The notes beneath the pieces were generated by a model. The model ran no database searches. It worked only from the letters and a program-made list of their open reading frames with translations, and had not been told where the DNA came from. This document shows, in pieces, positions 47,140-60,571 of a stretch of DNA of 64,000 nt (position 1 is the first letter of the stretch; each line of letters begins with the position of its first letter). Source of the stretch: Epiperipatus broadwayi (lineage: Eukaryota; Onychophora; Udeonychophora; Euonychophora; Peripatidae); assembly GCA_028023455.1 (NCBI GenBank), contig JAQFVV010007266.1, positions 53,870-117,869 of the forward strand, read 5' to 3'. Made by a program: the position numbers and the translations under genes.

Positions 47140-50100
47140 TATATATATATAATAGTTCACAGAGGGCGGTACTGAATTTCTTAACCATGTAGGGTGATTT
47201 AATGCTTAATATTTGTATATATTTATTTCAGTATAGCATTATGCACTGTGATTATTTTCTTTATATATATTCCTGAGATATATCTTTATAAAATATATTT
47301 ATTTATTTATGAAAACTATGAATATAATAAAAATATTAGTCAAAATTATGTATTTGCCATTTTATTTAAGTCTCATGTAAATATTTTTATGAATACTGAT
47401 TAATTAAGTAAACATAAATAAAAAATAATTGAACAGTTGATTGTTTGGGAGTTCATATTATGTTTGAATACTGGAAATGACAATTAGGTCATAATCCAGA
47501 CTCAGATGGTTAACCTGACTTCTGCATCAAACTGTGCAGACTATTAAGTGTATATTCACTGATGTTATTTTTAAGTACTTCCATATTGTATACATCCTAA
47601 TAATGTAAAGAGTTCATTATCTTATAAGGTATCAAATTTTAAAATGAATCACAATTATGGCAACATATTATCTAATTAACCAACCTATCTTCAAACAAAC
47701 ACTCAATAAACAACGCTGATAAAAATACTTAATTGAGATGAAAATAAATGGAAATTAAGTTATCTAAGTTTATTGTATAAGAAAAAGATTAAATATGTTA
47801 GCTTACATCATACAACAAGTTAATGTAAATGTAAATTGCTGCAAGCAAAGATGAAAATAGAAAAAAAAAATGATTAAAATAAGGATCAAATAATTTGATG
47901 AACGTTTGTAATTAATATTTTATAGATAATTTAATTAAAACATTGATTGGGTAATATTTTGTACAATTTGGACCATAAAAATAATTGGAGGCAAAGGAAA
48001 TGTGAGTTGTATAATAAGAAATTAAATTAATAGCAAATAAATTGGAAACAAAAACTTATTGATGGAAATAAAAAAAACTTTGAGAAGTTATAATATTTAA
48101 ATAAAACTTTTGTTAATCATAAATTTTGTTTTCATGTACATCTAATTATGTCAATGGATAGTAGTTTAATACTAACCAATTTCATTGGTTGAATAGTGTT
48201 TAATGTATCTGTATGTCATACTTTCAATCAGAGGTTTGAGTTGGAGTTGAGTAAACCTTAAAATGTTTTTAATCACAAATAGATTTAAGATTTTTTCCAA
48301 TTAAAAAGATATCTAGTTATATTTATTTAAAATTTGAAAATCTCTGATACATCAGATAAATGATGATGAAATAATTGTAAAAAAATACTATCCCAATATA
48401 ATTCAGCCTTCATTGCTGTTGGATAAATATATACTTTCATGAGCATTGGAACTATGATTTTTACTTTAATAATTAGTTTTATCAATAAAAGTTATCACAA
48501 TGTAAGTAAATGATTACAATTAAAAGAATTTATATTTTGTGAAAAGAGTCAAAAATACTTTTTATTTCATTAAATTCCAGAGAAAAAAATGTTAGGATAG
48601 AATAATATAGGATTCATTTTGAGTAATGAAAAGAATTATTTGAGTAATTGAAAAATGGAAATTTTAAGTGATACAAAAAAATTGCCTTAAAAAATCAACA
48701 ATATGTTCACACTATAAGTATGTTATAGCAGAAATGGTATAAAAAAAGTTGCTATACAAGGTTTAATGTCAGAATAATGCATTATACATCCATAAAACAT
48801 ATTAGATATGATGGAAAGAAGTCAAAAAATAATAGGTGGTTATGATGTAGATATGTTAACAACTAGTAAAGTAATTCAAAAGCCAGTCATGTTTTTACAT
48901 AAGATACACAATAAACAAGTTAAAAATATAGAGTAGATTGCAATATAAAAATAATAATATAGTTAAAATAGTTTTTAATTGAACTTAAGAGAAGAAAAAG
49001 CAACAAGATGAGTAAACAGAATCTTATAATTTTTGAACAAAAATTTTGTGTCCATTTATTCATGTAAAAAGTAGAATAAATATTTGCAAGAACTTCTTTT
49101 TAATTGATACAGTAAAAAAAAATTGGAAGAGTACAATAGTTTCAGTAATAAAAAGAAGATAGTTACAGGGATGAAGAAGTGATGTGGAAAATAAAAAGAG
49201 TTTATTATAGATAAGCGTATAATCATGAGCAAATTATTTTATTTATAATAAAAAAAATTATCAACTTTAAATAACAAAAATGGCATCGCCAAAATTTATT
49301 TATAAATGGAATAACTGCAAATAGTGAATTTAAAGACATGTAAGTATAAATTGAATGGGTTACACAAAAAGTGTCTTTGATATGGAAAGAATGAATTTAA
49401 AATTATAAATTATTGAGTAAACAAAAACGATGCTATGAATTGAAATAAAATTGTGTGAATTAAAAATTTTAAAGATTATGCAGATCAAAGAATAATTTTA
49501 AAAAATATGATGTTTTAATAAATTTATTTGACTAATTGGTTCAGAGATTCCTCTTTTTGATACTGAAAAACCAAGCATCCTGTCATATATAAAATAATAC
49601 AATTACATTTGATACGATATAAAATAGTTTATTTTGTCAAAAATCCATTATTTACTTGTAGCAGATTTTTCTTCATATTTCGAAAAAAAAAATTATTGAA
49701 TATGATGTAAAAATTTAAACATCACCACCTTTTTCTTATTGAATTTTTAAGCTATTTCTTTTAAAATATATTATACTGTAACATCTTAAGACCACTATTA
49801 TGGCTTGCATAAGATGGCAATATTATATAAAGAAAATTGCTAGTGAAAAGTTGATTGGAAGGAAACTCTTTGATTCCTCTTTGGGGCATTAAAGAAACTA
49901 AGTAGAGCAAATTCCTATTATCTATTCTATACTCTCTTGTCATTTTAGATGTTACCAATATATGACTATTATATAGTATATGAACATGCTTAGATGGATT
50001 GCCAATATACATTAGCCAGCATGGTTAGTTTATTGGCTTTTTACCTCTGAGTTTAAAGTCAAGAAACACCACAGTATTTTTTCTCAATTACCTGGTAACA

Positions 50101-50330
50101 CTTAACTAAATGTCAGTTGAGTTTTCTTGATGGCAAAATGAATGTGTGTGGAATGATTTTTTTTCTAATAATTATCTACAATCATAATAGACAAGACAAA
50201 ATCATGGCCCTTGTTCCCAGATGGCTATAAAGTCATCAGCCAAGGCAGCAGTTAACAGGTAAAAATGGAGAGGGGGTATAAAAATTTCCTGATTGCATAC
50301 CCAAACTACATCTTGATGGCAATCTTATAT
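47140..50330. other. AT-rich region, no element confidently recognised
   Basis: Around 48560-49500 the plus strand becomes rich in A and G with many short broken frames, which could be an unrecognisable retroelement. No motif supports that. The stretch 50200-50330 may be the 5' leader of the RTE element that follows. Confidence 0.45.
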
Positions 50331-50332
50331 TT

Positions 50333-53060
50333 AGGTACTTACAACTGCAGATTACTTTGAAGTGAAAAAAGATTGAAAGAATTGGAAAAAGAACTGTCTA
50401 ATATTAAATGGTATATTATTGGCTATCATGAAACAATTGATTTAAAAAGTGATGGCAAAACACAAGTGAAGTAGAATTCATTATAAATGAAAAGTGAAAG
50501 CACAACATTGTGGAAGTTGATGGTTTATCAGACAGTGGAAAGATTAGTAATTTAACTTAATGATAAATACCAAATGGAAATAATTCAGATTTATACCTGC
50601 AACAAGTTCTCATTGTGAATAAATAGAGGAATTTTATATGGATGTATAAAAAGCTTTTGAACAGACAAAGCAATATTTTAAAATTGCCATGGTAGACTTT
50701 AATGTTAGAATTGACAAGAAGTTGAAAGATTAAATTGCTGTGAGTAAATTTGATTATGATTATAGAAATAAGAGAGAACATAGAGATGTGGAGTTTTCAG
50801 AAATATAAAAATTTTATATTATGATTTTTTTTTTTTTGCAAAAAAAATAAAAATGGACATGAAGCATTCAAATAAAAGTACTGCAGAATTATATTATATT
50901 TCTACTTACAAAAAATATGTGTTTCAAGATAGTATTGTTTTTAACAAAGTCAACACAGGAAGTGATCATCCATTAGTTAGATGTAAGATATGTGTTCATG
51001 CAAAACTTCAGAGATAAAAATTAGTAAGAAAAACAGTCTTTACATTTGATATTTGTAATCTTCAGCAACATCTCAATGAGTTTAAGTTAAAACTTGCAAA
51101 GAGTTTTTATAAATTTAACAGATTTTGAGTGTGATTTAGATTTGAATGTAATCAATATGAAGATAACTGATACACTTTTAAAAACTACAACAAAACCACT
51201 TGGTACAAAAAAAGTAGCAATTGGCCAGTAAAATTTCTATTGAGATAACAATTTATAAAAAAAAAAGAATATGAAAATATATTTAAATGATGCATTAAGC
51301 TAGTGAATGTCTCAAATTTTGTAAAATGGTGTGAAAAAAAGTTGACAATGATATAAGAAAATATAAGTGTGAAATAAAAAATAAATCTATAGAAGAGAAT
51401 AAAAGTCTGGGAACTATTACTAAAAAGAGAAGTGATACCATTAAATGGATAGAAGACTTCTATCAAGAATTATATAGCAATAAAAAATAAAAAAAAGTAT
51501 CTACAACCACTACCATATCTTCTGAAACTGCCCAGGAATTTAAATGAAGTGAAATAAGCAATTAAATTTATAAAGAAAAGAAAAGTGTGAGATAATAATA
51601 GAATTACATGCAATATCTTAAAAGAAGCAGGTGAAGAAATAAAATATTTTTGACATAAGTTATATACCAAATGTTTAAATAATAAAGATGTACCAGATGA
51701 TTGGAATAATGCAGTATTAATATTAATATTTTTAAAAAGTAATAAAGAAGATAATTAGAAATGACACACCTATCACTCTTTTATCAGTTCTATACAAAAT
51801 TTTTACTAAAATAATTGCAATTCATCTACAATGAATGTTGTATTTTTTTTAAATAAAGATAAGAACAAGCTTGATTTAAAAGTGGCTTTAGTACAGTGGA
51901 TCATATTCTAATTTTGAAATTGTAAGGACTAATAAATATGAATTTCCATTATATTTTATATTTATAAAGTATGAAAAGGAATTTGGTCCTATAAGTATTT
52001 CTTCAATAATTAAAGCATTGGGTTATTAAGATATCCAGGATATTGTCATATTCTGAAAAATATTTATAAAAATGCAACAGTAATAATTACATTAAAAAAT
52101 AATACTATGAAGATTAACAATGAAAATGGTATATGTCAATGTGACTCCATATCTTCAAAACTTTGCAAAAAGTATTTTGTTGATTAAAATGGGAAGATAA
52201 GGGAATAAAAGTTAAGTCATCTAGATTTTGCAGCTGATGTAATTGTTTTTGCAAAATATTGCTTCATTGCTTCAGCAAATATTGGAAGAATTATCAGATT
52301 AAAGTAAGATGGTAGGACTAATAGTAAATTTTAAAAAGACTAAAGTAATATTCAATAGATTTTTTTCAAAAGAAGAAAATAATAATTGATATTGATGAGT
52401 TAGAAGAAGTTAACAGATACTTTGTTCAGATTATTACTACAGATGAAAACATAATAGATGAAATTAATCATAGAATTAAAGATGGTTGGAATGCTTTTGT
52501 TAGATAAAAAGAAATATGCCTGTGTTTGAAAAAATATTAATAAATATGATTTACTAGTTCTTATTTATGGATCCAAGACTTGCACACTTAACAGAAGAGC
52601 AATACAAAGATTTCAGACTATTCAATGAAGTATGGAGAGGTGAATGTTAGCAATAACAAAAAGAGTTTGAAAATGAAATATATGGGTGAGAGAACAAAAA
52701 GTTGTTACTGACATTGTTGAAAAAATAAAAGACCAAAGTGAAGTTGAGCTGGACATAATGCTAGAAAAAATAATAATACATGGATAGATGATAAACTGAA
52801 TTGGAAAATATTTTAAAAGTCCTATTTACTATTAGTTCTATAATCTTACTTTCATTTGATAATTCTTACAATGTTTCCTGAAGCAATAGAGCATTATTTT
52901 CAAAAAAACAATTACATCATCTGCAAAATCTAGATAAATAGATGAAATAAGAATGTATGCTAGAGTGATGTGGAGAAGAGAAAATAGAGATTGGAAAAGA
53001 TGTGATTAAACTTGGAGAGATTTTTATCCTGCAGTGTATCAATCATAGTTGAAAATGATG
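50333..53060 (+). pseudogene. Degenerate RTE-type LINE: endonuclease and reverse transcriptase
   Basis: Read across many frame breaks, domains run in the order of an RTE LINE. Endonuclease: TYNCRLL and ELEKELSNIKWYIIGYHET (near 50340-50435, family form AELExELxxIKWDIIGLxET), VDFNVRID (near 50690, GDFN equivalent), YDYRNKREHRDVEF (near 50755), and SDHPLVRCKI (50961). Reverse transcriptase: VPDDWNNAVLILIF (near 51692), LLSVLYKIFTKII (near 51775), YEKEFGP (near 51970), DFAADVIVF (near 52220, usual FADD box with the first Asp changed to Ala) and VGLIVNFKKTKVIF. C-terminal part: INHRIKDGWNAFVR (near 52470) and ARVMWRRENRDWKR (near 52955). It ends near 53060. Several stops per 100 codons, so long dead. 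It also carries an inverted internal piece at 52809-52938. Confidence 0.82.
52809..52938 (-). pseudogene. Inverted copy of an RTE reverse-transcriptase segment inside the same LINE
   Basis: The reverse complement of this stretch matches 52213-52342 over about 130 bp at roughly 80-85 per cent identity, covering the FADD box. On the minus strand it reads LDFADDVIVF with both catalytic Asp retained, whereas the direct segment reads LDFAADVIVF. It interrupts the C-terminal region between the WIDDKLNWK and IRMYARVMW parts. Confidence 0.75.
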
Positions 53061-56000
53061 TGTGCCGGTCAAAATCGTGTATTCATTCAACAAGACCAAT
53101 AATCCGAGCAAAAGTACCTCGAATCCAACCATGCACAAGATACATATGTCAGGACAAGGATGAATCCTAACCTATTTGCCTAAACTATTGCCTCTCTGAC
53201 TAATGGATAACGTTTGTGATGACACTAGCAGTGCTTGGTTTTATTCCGTCCCAGCTGGAGGTCATGGTTCACATAGAGACTCAAAATTATAAAAGGGTTT
53301 ATATGAAAAATCAATGATTTAATGGATTCTGACGATTGCAGAATGGTACAGATATGATTTGATCGATTACTAATGGTTTGAACCGTAATAATGATAATTC
53401 TTTATGGCAACATTATAAAGAAGTGAATTTAAATCAAGGAAATATTTAAATAAATAGAGTAATTAACCTTAGAGATTGGGAGTGATGACAAACTAAGCTT
53501 ATTTAAAATAACAATATTATAGGAATTTATTAAAGAATTTAGTACAAAATAAGTTCAGTCTTTGTTTATACAACTTGGTTATTTTATTTAATTCGTTTTG
53601 ATACGGCTTTGACAAACAATGTAAAAGTTTGTTAATTGGTCGGCCAAAAACCAATCAGCAATAAAATAAGATATTACAAATAAATCTGTTATATATATAT
53701 ATTGTGCCCTTTTCTATAGGTCAATGATGGTTATAAATGGTCAATTACTAAAAAATTTTAAAATTAATATTATATAGTATTTAAAATTATAGACTATATT
53801 AAGCAGTAAAAGATTAATATGATATATTTAATAGTAAATATTGTGATGGTGAGAATTGTATCTAATTCTATATTTTTCTAAATTGTTTTTCAAAATTTTA
53901 TATAATTATTTTATATAATATAAGTAGCAAATTTATTAAGACAGATAAAATTAGACTAAACACCGGAAATGACTACGTGACTGTCTGGAATATTCTATGT
54001 ATAAGCACCGGTTTAAATTAATACTAATAATTAAAATATTTAAATAGTATATTATAGAAGTGGATGGAATTGTCACACATCATAATAAAAATAAGTAGTA
54101 TACACCTTTATTAATTATTGTTTCAAAATTGTTTTAAAGGTAGTTAAATTGTAATAGATAATAATTGATTTAAAAATAATAATGAGTTAACATTTAAGTC
54201 TATTACGTCATGATTTTAAAACTTTAGAAATTGTTTATAAATCCAAGTAGGGATTGACCAATAAAAAATAGATCTTGGCAGACAACCAAAATCGCGCCAA
54301 CTAATTGTATAAACAGGGGAGAACAAAAATGTGTTGACTCCAGAGCAGAGGTAAAATTTTAAGCTCTCTAAAATTTTTTTTTTTTTCAATTTATTAGTCA
54401 ATTTTATTATAATTTTAATAATATCTTTGAAAGAAACCAACTGACAATTTAAAAATCATCCGAAGAGAATCTTAGAATAAAATTTTTTTAAAAAAAGTTT
54501 TTCATAGTAATGTTTCACTAACTTTACAGTAACCTGCCAGTGGATTCTATCGAAATATAATCGGAGTTTTCAATAGAAAATGGATAGATTCTTAAAACCA
54601 AGTTGTAAATTTTATAATATTCCAAATATGTTAATGTTATTCGTTGATATAGTTTATATAGCGTATCACTATGAAAGCTGTTTTCGTGCATATAAAATCA
54701 ATGAAAGGACATTGTGCGCAAAGTTAATGAAGATAATGGAAAATAAAAATAAGTATTATTCGTATAAGAATAAATGGACAAAAGGAATTTTAATATTGAA
54801 ATAGTTTGAATTGCTTTCTTTAAGATGACTTGAGAAAATACTCTAGAAAATAGTTAAAGATCGGAAGTAGTGTATATAAAATAATAATGAATGAAAGTGA
54901 AGTTTACCAAGGAAAACACTTGCCTAAAGAAAAAAAATATTTTACAGAAGAGAAATATAAAATATTGGATCCATGGAAAACGCAATTGGTACCGTAATTA
55001 TTAAATAATTGTAGTTTAACTAGAAATAAAGATGCATCAACGCGCCGAGGTAATATTCGCCAGAACATTAAAAAGCTTCGTGGGATAACTAAATAAAATG
55101 TTTTCTAATAATTTTGGATTAAACACTAAAACTAAAGATCATCTAAACAGTTTATTAAATGAACTAATTTATTTAAAACTTTAATAAGCAGAAAGGAGAA
55201 CATTCGGACAAAAGAAGAAATAATAAATATTATGGGACTAACCAAGATTTACCGTCAGAAAAATATGTGATTATGGTTTGAATTATTTTCTTTACTAATC
55301 TAAGTTAAACATTAAGTTTTAGATAGTGATAGGGAAAACAAAATACATTAATTCGTAATATAACATTATATGAAATAATATGTTTTGATTTTGAATTTTA
55401 AAATAAAATTGTATGTATGTGGAAATTTGTATATTTGCGATGCTCGAAGAGAAAGAAGCCTACTACGAACTCTGATAGGAAGATAAAGATTGTTTTTGGT
55501 AACATTTATAATTATTAATGATATATAATGTATGTTTTATTTATTTAGATCAGCTGAGAATCGAATGAATGTAGCGCAAAAGTTTTATTGTTATTATTGT
55601 TGTAAAACGCATTTTTGAAAACAACACTCTAAAACACTTTGAGATGTGATTAGATTTTTAAAAAATATGCATACGATAATCATTTTATGTGTTATTAATA
55701 TAGTTCAATATAACCGATGGTTATGTGATATTTTCTGTTAATTTTCCGATTGGGATATTTAAATGTTATTTTAACAAAACGTAGATGTTGAACCTACAGT
55801 GTAATAAAGCAAGACAAATTGTTCTTATGGAATAGGGAAATGTTTTATATTAGCGAATTTTGTTTATTGTTTTAAAAAGTAGTTAGTATTTTATCGATGT
55901 TGGATACAGTAAAAATCTCGAGAGATAGTTTGGGTAGTGACTTGGTAGTACGTGGTGATTCGGAAACCAAGAGGATGTATTAAAAACTAGGATGCTACAG

Positions 56001-58140
56001 GGAGTGAAATAATAAGTAGTTTTAGATGTTAATCAGCGTAGTTAACAAAGCCCTATGACTGGTACACATGTTGTCTTGGACAGTGGTATTTTATATATTT
56101 CTTGTGAGTCGTACTAGATGTTTGGTAAAGCTGAGTAAATAGCTGCCACATCATGCTTATCGCCAAGGTTATTAGACAATGAATGTCGGACCTATTCACA
56201 CTGTTCCATACATTTTTTGAAGTATATTGCGGATAAGTTATCTATCTATCTTCCCGATATCCTATACATCTTTCGCTATCTTTATCTGTATTTCTTGCAA
56301 CTACATCGTTATATGATAAGTCTATTAAAAGGGAAACAATAGATATTTTAGAATGTATGTCATGCTATTATTTGGAATAAGAATAGTTAAGTATTAACGA
56401 AGAGTAGATTATGATTATTGAAAGAAAGATGCAGATATCCTAAGAAGGGAAGGAGTTAGAGAATTATTTTAATTCTTTTTTAAGAAATGAACTATAATTT
56501 TATAAAAGTATATCCAAATAGAAATATACAAAAATATTAAATATAATTTCACGTTTTCTTATTGTTAATTATATTTTAAAAAATATAAGTATTGCATATT
56601 TAAAAAATACAATAACATTCGATAATTATAGTATATGTGAAACTGTAACAGGTGATAATTAAACCCGTGTTATAGTATTATACATGAGTATGGCTTATGG
56701 AATAAACGTATTATAGTTTACGAGCATTGGAGAACAAACGTTAAAAGTAATAATAATATTTGAATAATATGCGGAGTGACTTATATAAAGTTACAAGAAA
56801 ATGTAATTTTCTTTTAAAAACCATATTGATTGTAAAATTATGATGTTATAAATGATGTTTATCCACATAGATAATTTATAATACAGTAACTTTAATATTA
56901 AAAGGTAAAGAATGGTGTTACCCATAAAATAGTTAAAATAAGTGATATGATAAACCTAATGAGAAATAAATAAATAACTTTTAAAAGGCATAATAAGTTT
57001 AATTAACGATAAAAGAAATATAAATGTGTATAATTCAGCTATTGTAGTGTAAAGAAAAATGAGGATATCCCTTGTAAATAGATGTAGATGGATTTGTTTG
57101 TTTTATTTATTTTTTATTGATGTTAATAAAATTTTAAAATTTGTTTATTAAAACTTGTGTCTGAGTTTTGTTTTCTCTACATCATTGCATGAATTCACAG
57201 GGTATGTTCACAACCATTAAACTAAGTATATGATTGTTTGCACAAAAGATAAATAGAGAAGTATGTTTAATCTTAAATATTTATTGATGTTCTTGTAATT
57301 AAATAATTATAAAATTGCATTGCGTTACTGGTCATCAATCCATTATCATAATATTTTGCTAAATTATATGCTATTAGTTGCCACTTGCTTTATTTATCAG
57401 ATTATCTAAACACTGCCACTTATTAATTTATTTTATTACTTAAAGGTAAAAAAGGGGATATTAGATTATTAACTAATTTATTACGGTTATAAATTTGCGA
57501 TGAAAGAAAAGCTGTACTAGTTGGATTAAGCAATGAAGATTGTGATTATTATTGTTTTATTATTAATCTAATTTCAGAGTAGTAGATTATGACATAAAAT
57601 CCCTTATCATATTTTGCTACCATATGTTATTAACATGCGAATAAATTTAAGAACCTGAGATTATTTCATTTGAGCTAGATGATTACTATTATTATTATTA
57701 GAGATAAAAGATTAATACTTTAATTGTTAAATGAGTCTTAGTGATTAGAAGTTGCGGAAGTCATAAGAATACTATGTAGTTATTATGTGTAATAGTAGTA
57801 TAAGGGGGGATAGTGTTCTTATGCCATTGAGGTGGTATCCTGTGGGATATTGTCTCAATGTAATCTACCTTGTCACCAGTATTTCCACTTCTAGTCTCAT
57901 GAATTCCTGAATATTTATTTGAGTTAGTTTAAAACAGAACCTAAGTTAATTTTAAGAAACTTGAGCTAGTAAAGCATTTAATTGAATATTTCATTAATTA
58001 TTAGAGCTAGAACCCGGTTAGGTGATTTTCACTATATTATATTTATTTTGGGGGAAGTGGAGATGCGGGAACGGGGCGGTTAGATTATGGCCCTCAACGT
58101 GATTGGCCTGATGTGTAGTGGAGCTACACACGATGACAAG
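53061..58140. other. Five-kilobase region of different texture, possibly a decayed LTR retrotransposon
   Basis: Fewer microsatellites, more G on the plus strand, and patches of clearly higher GC (53070-53280, 54260-54350, 57830-58130). CCAAT-like words, TATAAA (about 54311-54316) and the possible Gag start at 54580 follow each other as in a 5' LTR and leader. I found no matching pair of long terminal repeats and no legible polymerase motifs, so the assignment is speculative. The word VLDSG near 56075 resembles an aspartic-protease centre but is too short to count. Confidence 0.25.
54580..54804 (+). pseudogene. 74-codon frame with a Gypsy-Gag-like start
   Basis: The first residues MDRFLKPS and the PN six residues after the next aromatic pair resemble the beginning of Gag proteins of some Ty3/Gypsy elements of aquatic invertebrates as I remember them. 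After about 20 residues the resemblance is lost, and the frame ends at 54804 with a Lys/Asn/Tyr-rich tail. An upstream TATAAA at about 54311 and CCAAT-type words suit a promoter at LTR-like distance. If genuine, it is a truncated Gag. It could equally be a chance frame. It acts with no recognisable neighbour. Confidence 0.3.
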
Positions 58141-58155
58141 GGCAGAATATATATA

Positions 58156-58266
58156 TATATGAAAAACAAAAACAAGTTAATCACGTAACCTGCTATCACT
58201 TGTTATATGATGTATCAATTTAAGATGGCGCTATACCGAAAACCGCCAATTTCAAGTGTAAGATTT

Positions 58267-58306
<40 letters not shown>

Positions 58307-58440
58307 TACATAAACGAAAAATGGGTCAGAACACTAACTACCTCTTTCAAAATCATTTGTATATAATGAGTGTGGGAAGCAAAATAGTTCTTAAACAAAT
58401 AAGTGACAATTACACAGTCAGATTTAATTAATTACGAAAT
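58156..58440 (+). repeat. Solo diverged member of the 408-bp family
   Basis: ATGAAAAACAAAAACAAGTT, then a gap, then AAGATGGCGCTATACCGAAA matches the unit boundary of the array at 33178-35530 (ATGAAAAACAAAAAAACACA ... CAGATGGCGTTCTACC). The match resumes after a 36-base T run (58268-58303) with ATACATAAACG and TCAGAACACTAACTACCTC. As in the arrays, the left edge is a (TA)n tract (about 58146-58158). Confidence 0.6.
58268..58303 (+). repeat. Poly-T tract of 36
   Basis: Uninterrupted T run inside the solo 408-family copy, where the array units read only TTTTCTGTTT. Either a slippage expansion or the trace of a poly-A insertion on the minus strand. Confidence 0.9.
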
Positions 58441-58834
58441 TTGTTTGTGAAGGACTTGCCATCATGGCAGAGAGCATTTCAGGTTTGCTAAATAAAGATA
58501 TAAAATGATGAAGAAAGCAATATGCTATTATAGATTACAACAAAAATAAATGAGGTCTGTTATGAACCTCTGATATGTACAGGTAGATAAGAGAAATGTT
58601 GGCCCTCTAGCCAAAGCATGTCTCTGAATAATAATAAAATAGTTTTGATGTGCTGGACTTCCCATACACATCTTAATAGCAATGCCCGAAAAGAATCCCT
58701 TGGTATGAACTATGTCTACTTTGAGGGAGTGTGAAAGATTGGACTGGTCAGTTAAATTTCCGAAGGTCCTAAGAGGTAAGTAGCAAAGCAAAATAATAAA
58801 TGAATGGTTGTAGCTATAAATACATAATGCCTTA

Positions 58835-58836
<2 letters not shown>

Positions 58837-58874
<38 letters not shown>
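58837..58874. repeat. (AT)n microsatellite
   Basis: About 18 AT units. Confidence 0.95.
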
Positions 58875-58879
<5 letters not shown>

Positions 58880-59083
58880 ATTAACTAAAATATAAATTGT
58901 TTACCACACTTCACAAATATTTCATTTATTAATAAGTTCTTAAATAATTTCAAAGATTACAAAATAAGACTGTTTTAATTAACATAGATGGGCATTAAAT
59001 ATCAAACTAATAAATTGTAAATCATAATTTTAATATTTTCTGACAAATAAAATATATGTATGACATATATATATACTGATAAA

Positions 59084-59159
59084 ATTCTATGATAAATTTT
59101 ACTTAATTGATTCACTAAAATATTCTATGATAAATTTTACTTAATTGATTCACTAAAAT
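59084..59159 (+). repeat. Tandem duplication of a 38-bp unit
   Basis: ATTCTATGATAAATTTTACT starts at 59084 and again at 59122; the two copies are identical over 38 bp. Confidence 0.92.
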
Positions 59160-60497
59160 TATTTATTCTTTCAGAAATAATTACAGGGTTATTTTAAATT
59201 GGAGGTAATAGTAAGATACTTTTAAAATAATTTCAATCATTCAAATAAATTTATATATGAGGTACAAAACTAAATGAGCTTTCTATTAATTAATTTACGG
59301 AAAGAAGTCTTCTTGTAATGATTTTTAAATATAAAAAAATAACAGGGAGAGGATTTAAAGTTAATAGCTCATTGAATTTTAATCAAATAATCTAAACAAA
59401 CCGACAAAAATTAATTTAATTTGCCGCATCAAAATAATGTAAAATTTTATAAGAATTGATATTTTAAATTGAATAAAATTAAAAGACGCATTTTAAACCA
59501 AGCCGTATAAACATCACACAGATATATAAAATATACATTAGTATTGATTTGGAAAACAAGTAAAATAAAGTCAATGGCTTGCAGCGAATTGGACGTTACT
59601 TCAGAATCAATCAGTTAATACAGGCAGTTAATACAGTCAGATTATTTGCAGGCTTCCTCGACACAGACAGTCTCTGGCTAGATGTTTAAGCACTGGAAAG
59701 GCATGGATGAGTTGGTGGAACAGACCTCTGGGAAGCAAACGACCGATCTTTTCACCCCGTCATTTCTTTAGGCACGATGTATATATAAATTAATCACTTT
59801 TCTCCAGTAAACTCAATAAATAATTAATTCTTATCAAATTTTCCCTTATTTATGTGTTCTGATCTTTATCTAGAGGATTGAATCTATAGTGACAACTGCC
59901 AATTGCAATCGCTCTGTTTCTCTCAGTTTGGTGCCTGCTTGGGATGGAAATCTATAATTCTGCATGAACATGCCCCAAGGGTTGATTTGCTAATTAAAAA
60001 AAAACAACAACAACAAGCAATTAAGTTTATCAGTCATTGTACTAACAAAATCTATATAATTAAGGTTTAGATTAACAAAAATGTAGATTTTATTCAGAAA
60101 AATTTTAGGAATTTGGTACAATGACTTTCAAACATATTTGACATAAACTTAAGCAGAAATTTACAAAACATTTCTTACAAATATTACATTGTTGAAATAA
60201 TTGACTCTCTAATGTACATTGATTAAAAGATAAATATAAAATGTTACCAACTGATTAATTGAAGAAAAGTGAATTTTAATAAAAGAATTTAAAATATTTG
60301 TAACATTTTATAGATATCCAGGGTTCAATTCGATTTAACAAAATAAACACAATATACATTTTTTACAAATACAAAATAAATAAACTATCATAAAAGGTTA
60401 GTTTTAATTATAAAATAAAATTAATGAAATATAAAATATTATAATATTAAAATATATACTTCCACCTATTATGAGATGGGTATCAGTTAATATGATT

Positions 60498-60571
60498 GGG
60501 TTTAAACCCATACTAGTGCTGATGACATTGGCACTAGGTGAAGCAGAAATATGTACTATATTTCCAGCTTC
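60498..60571. other. Cluster of three consecutive hairpins
   Basis: GGGTTTAAACCC (60498-60509) is a perfect 12-bp palindrome. CTAGTGC (60513-60519) pairs with GCACTAG (60531-60537) around an 11-base loop. GAAGC plus GAAATAT (60540-60552) pairs with ATATTTC plus GCTTC (60558-60571) with small internal bulges. The loop of the second hairpin contains CTGATGA, recalling PLE tails, but no GAAAC is correctly placed. Confidence 0.7.

Noticed and set aside
53061-58140. Complete LTR retrotransposon
   Set aside because: No matching terminal repeats at the two ends and no readable RT or integrase motif; only a weak Gag-like start remains.
60513-60571. Full hammerhead ribozyme around CTGATGA
   Set aside because: GAAA is not in the required position and stem I cannot be formed; kept only as a hairpin cluster.
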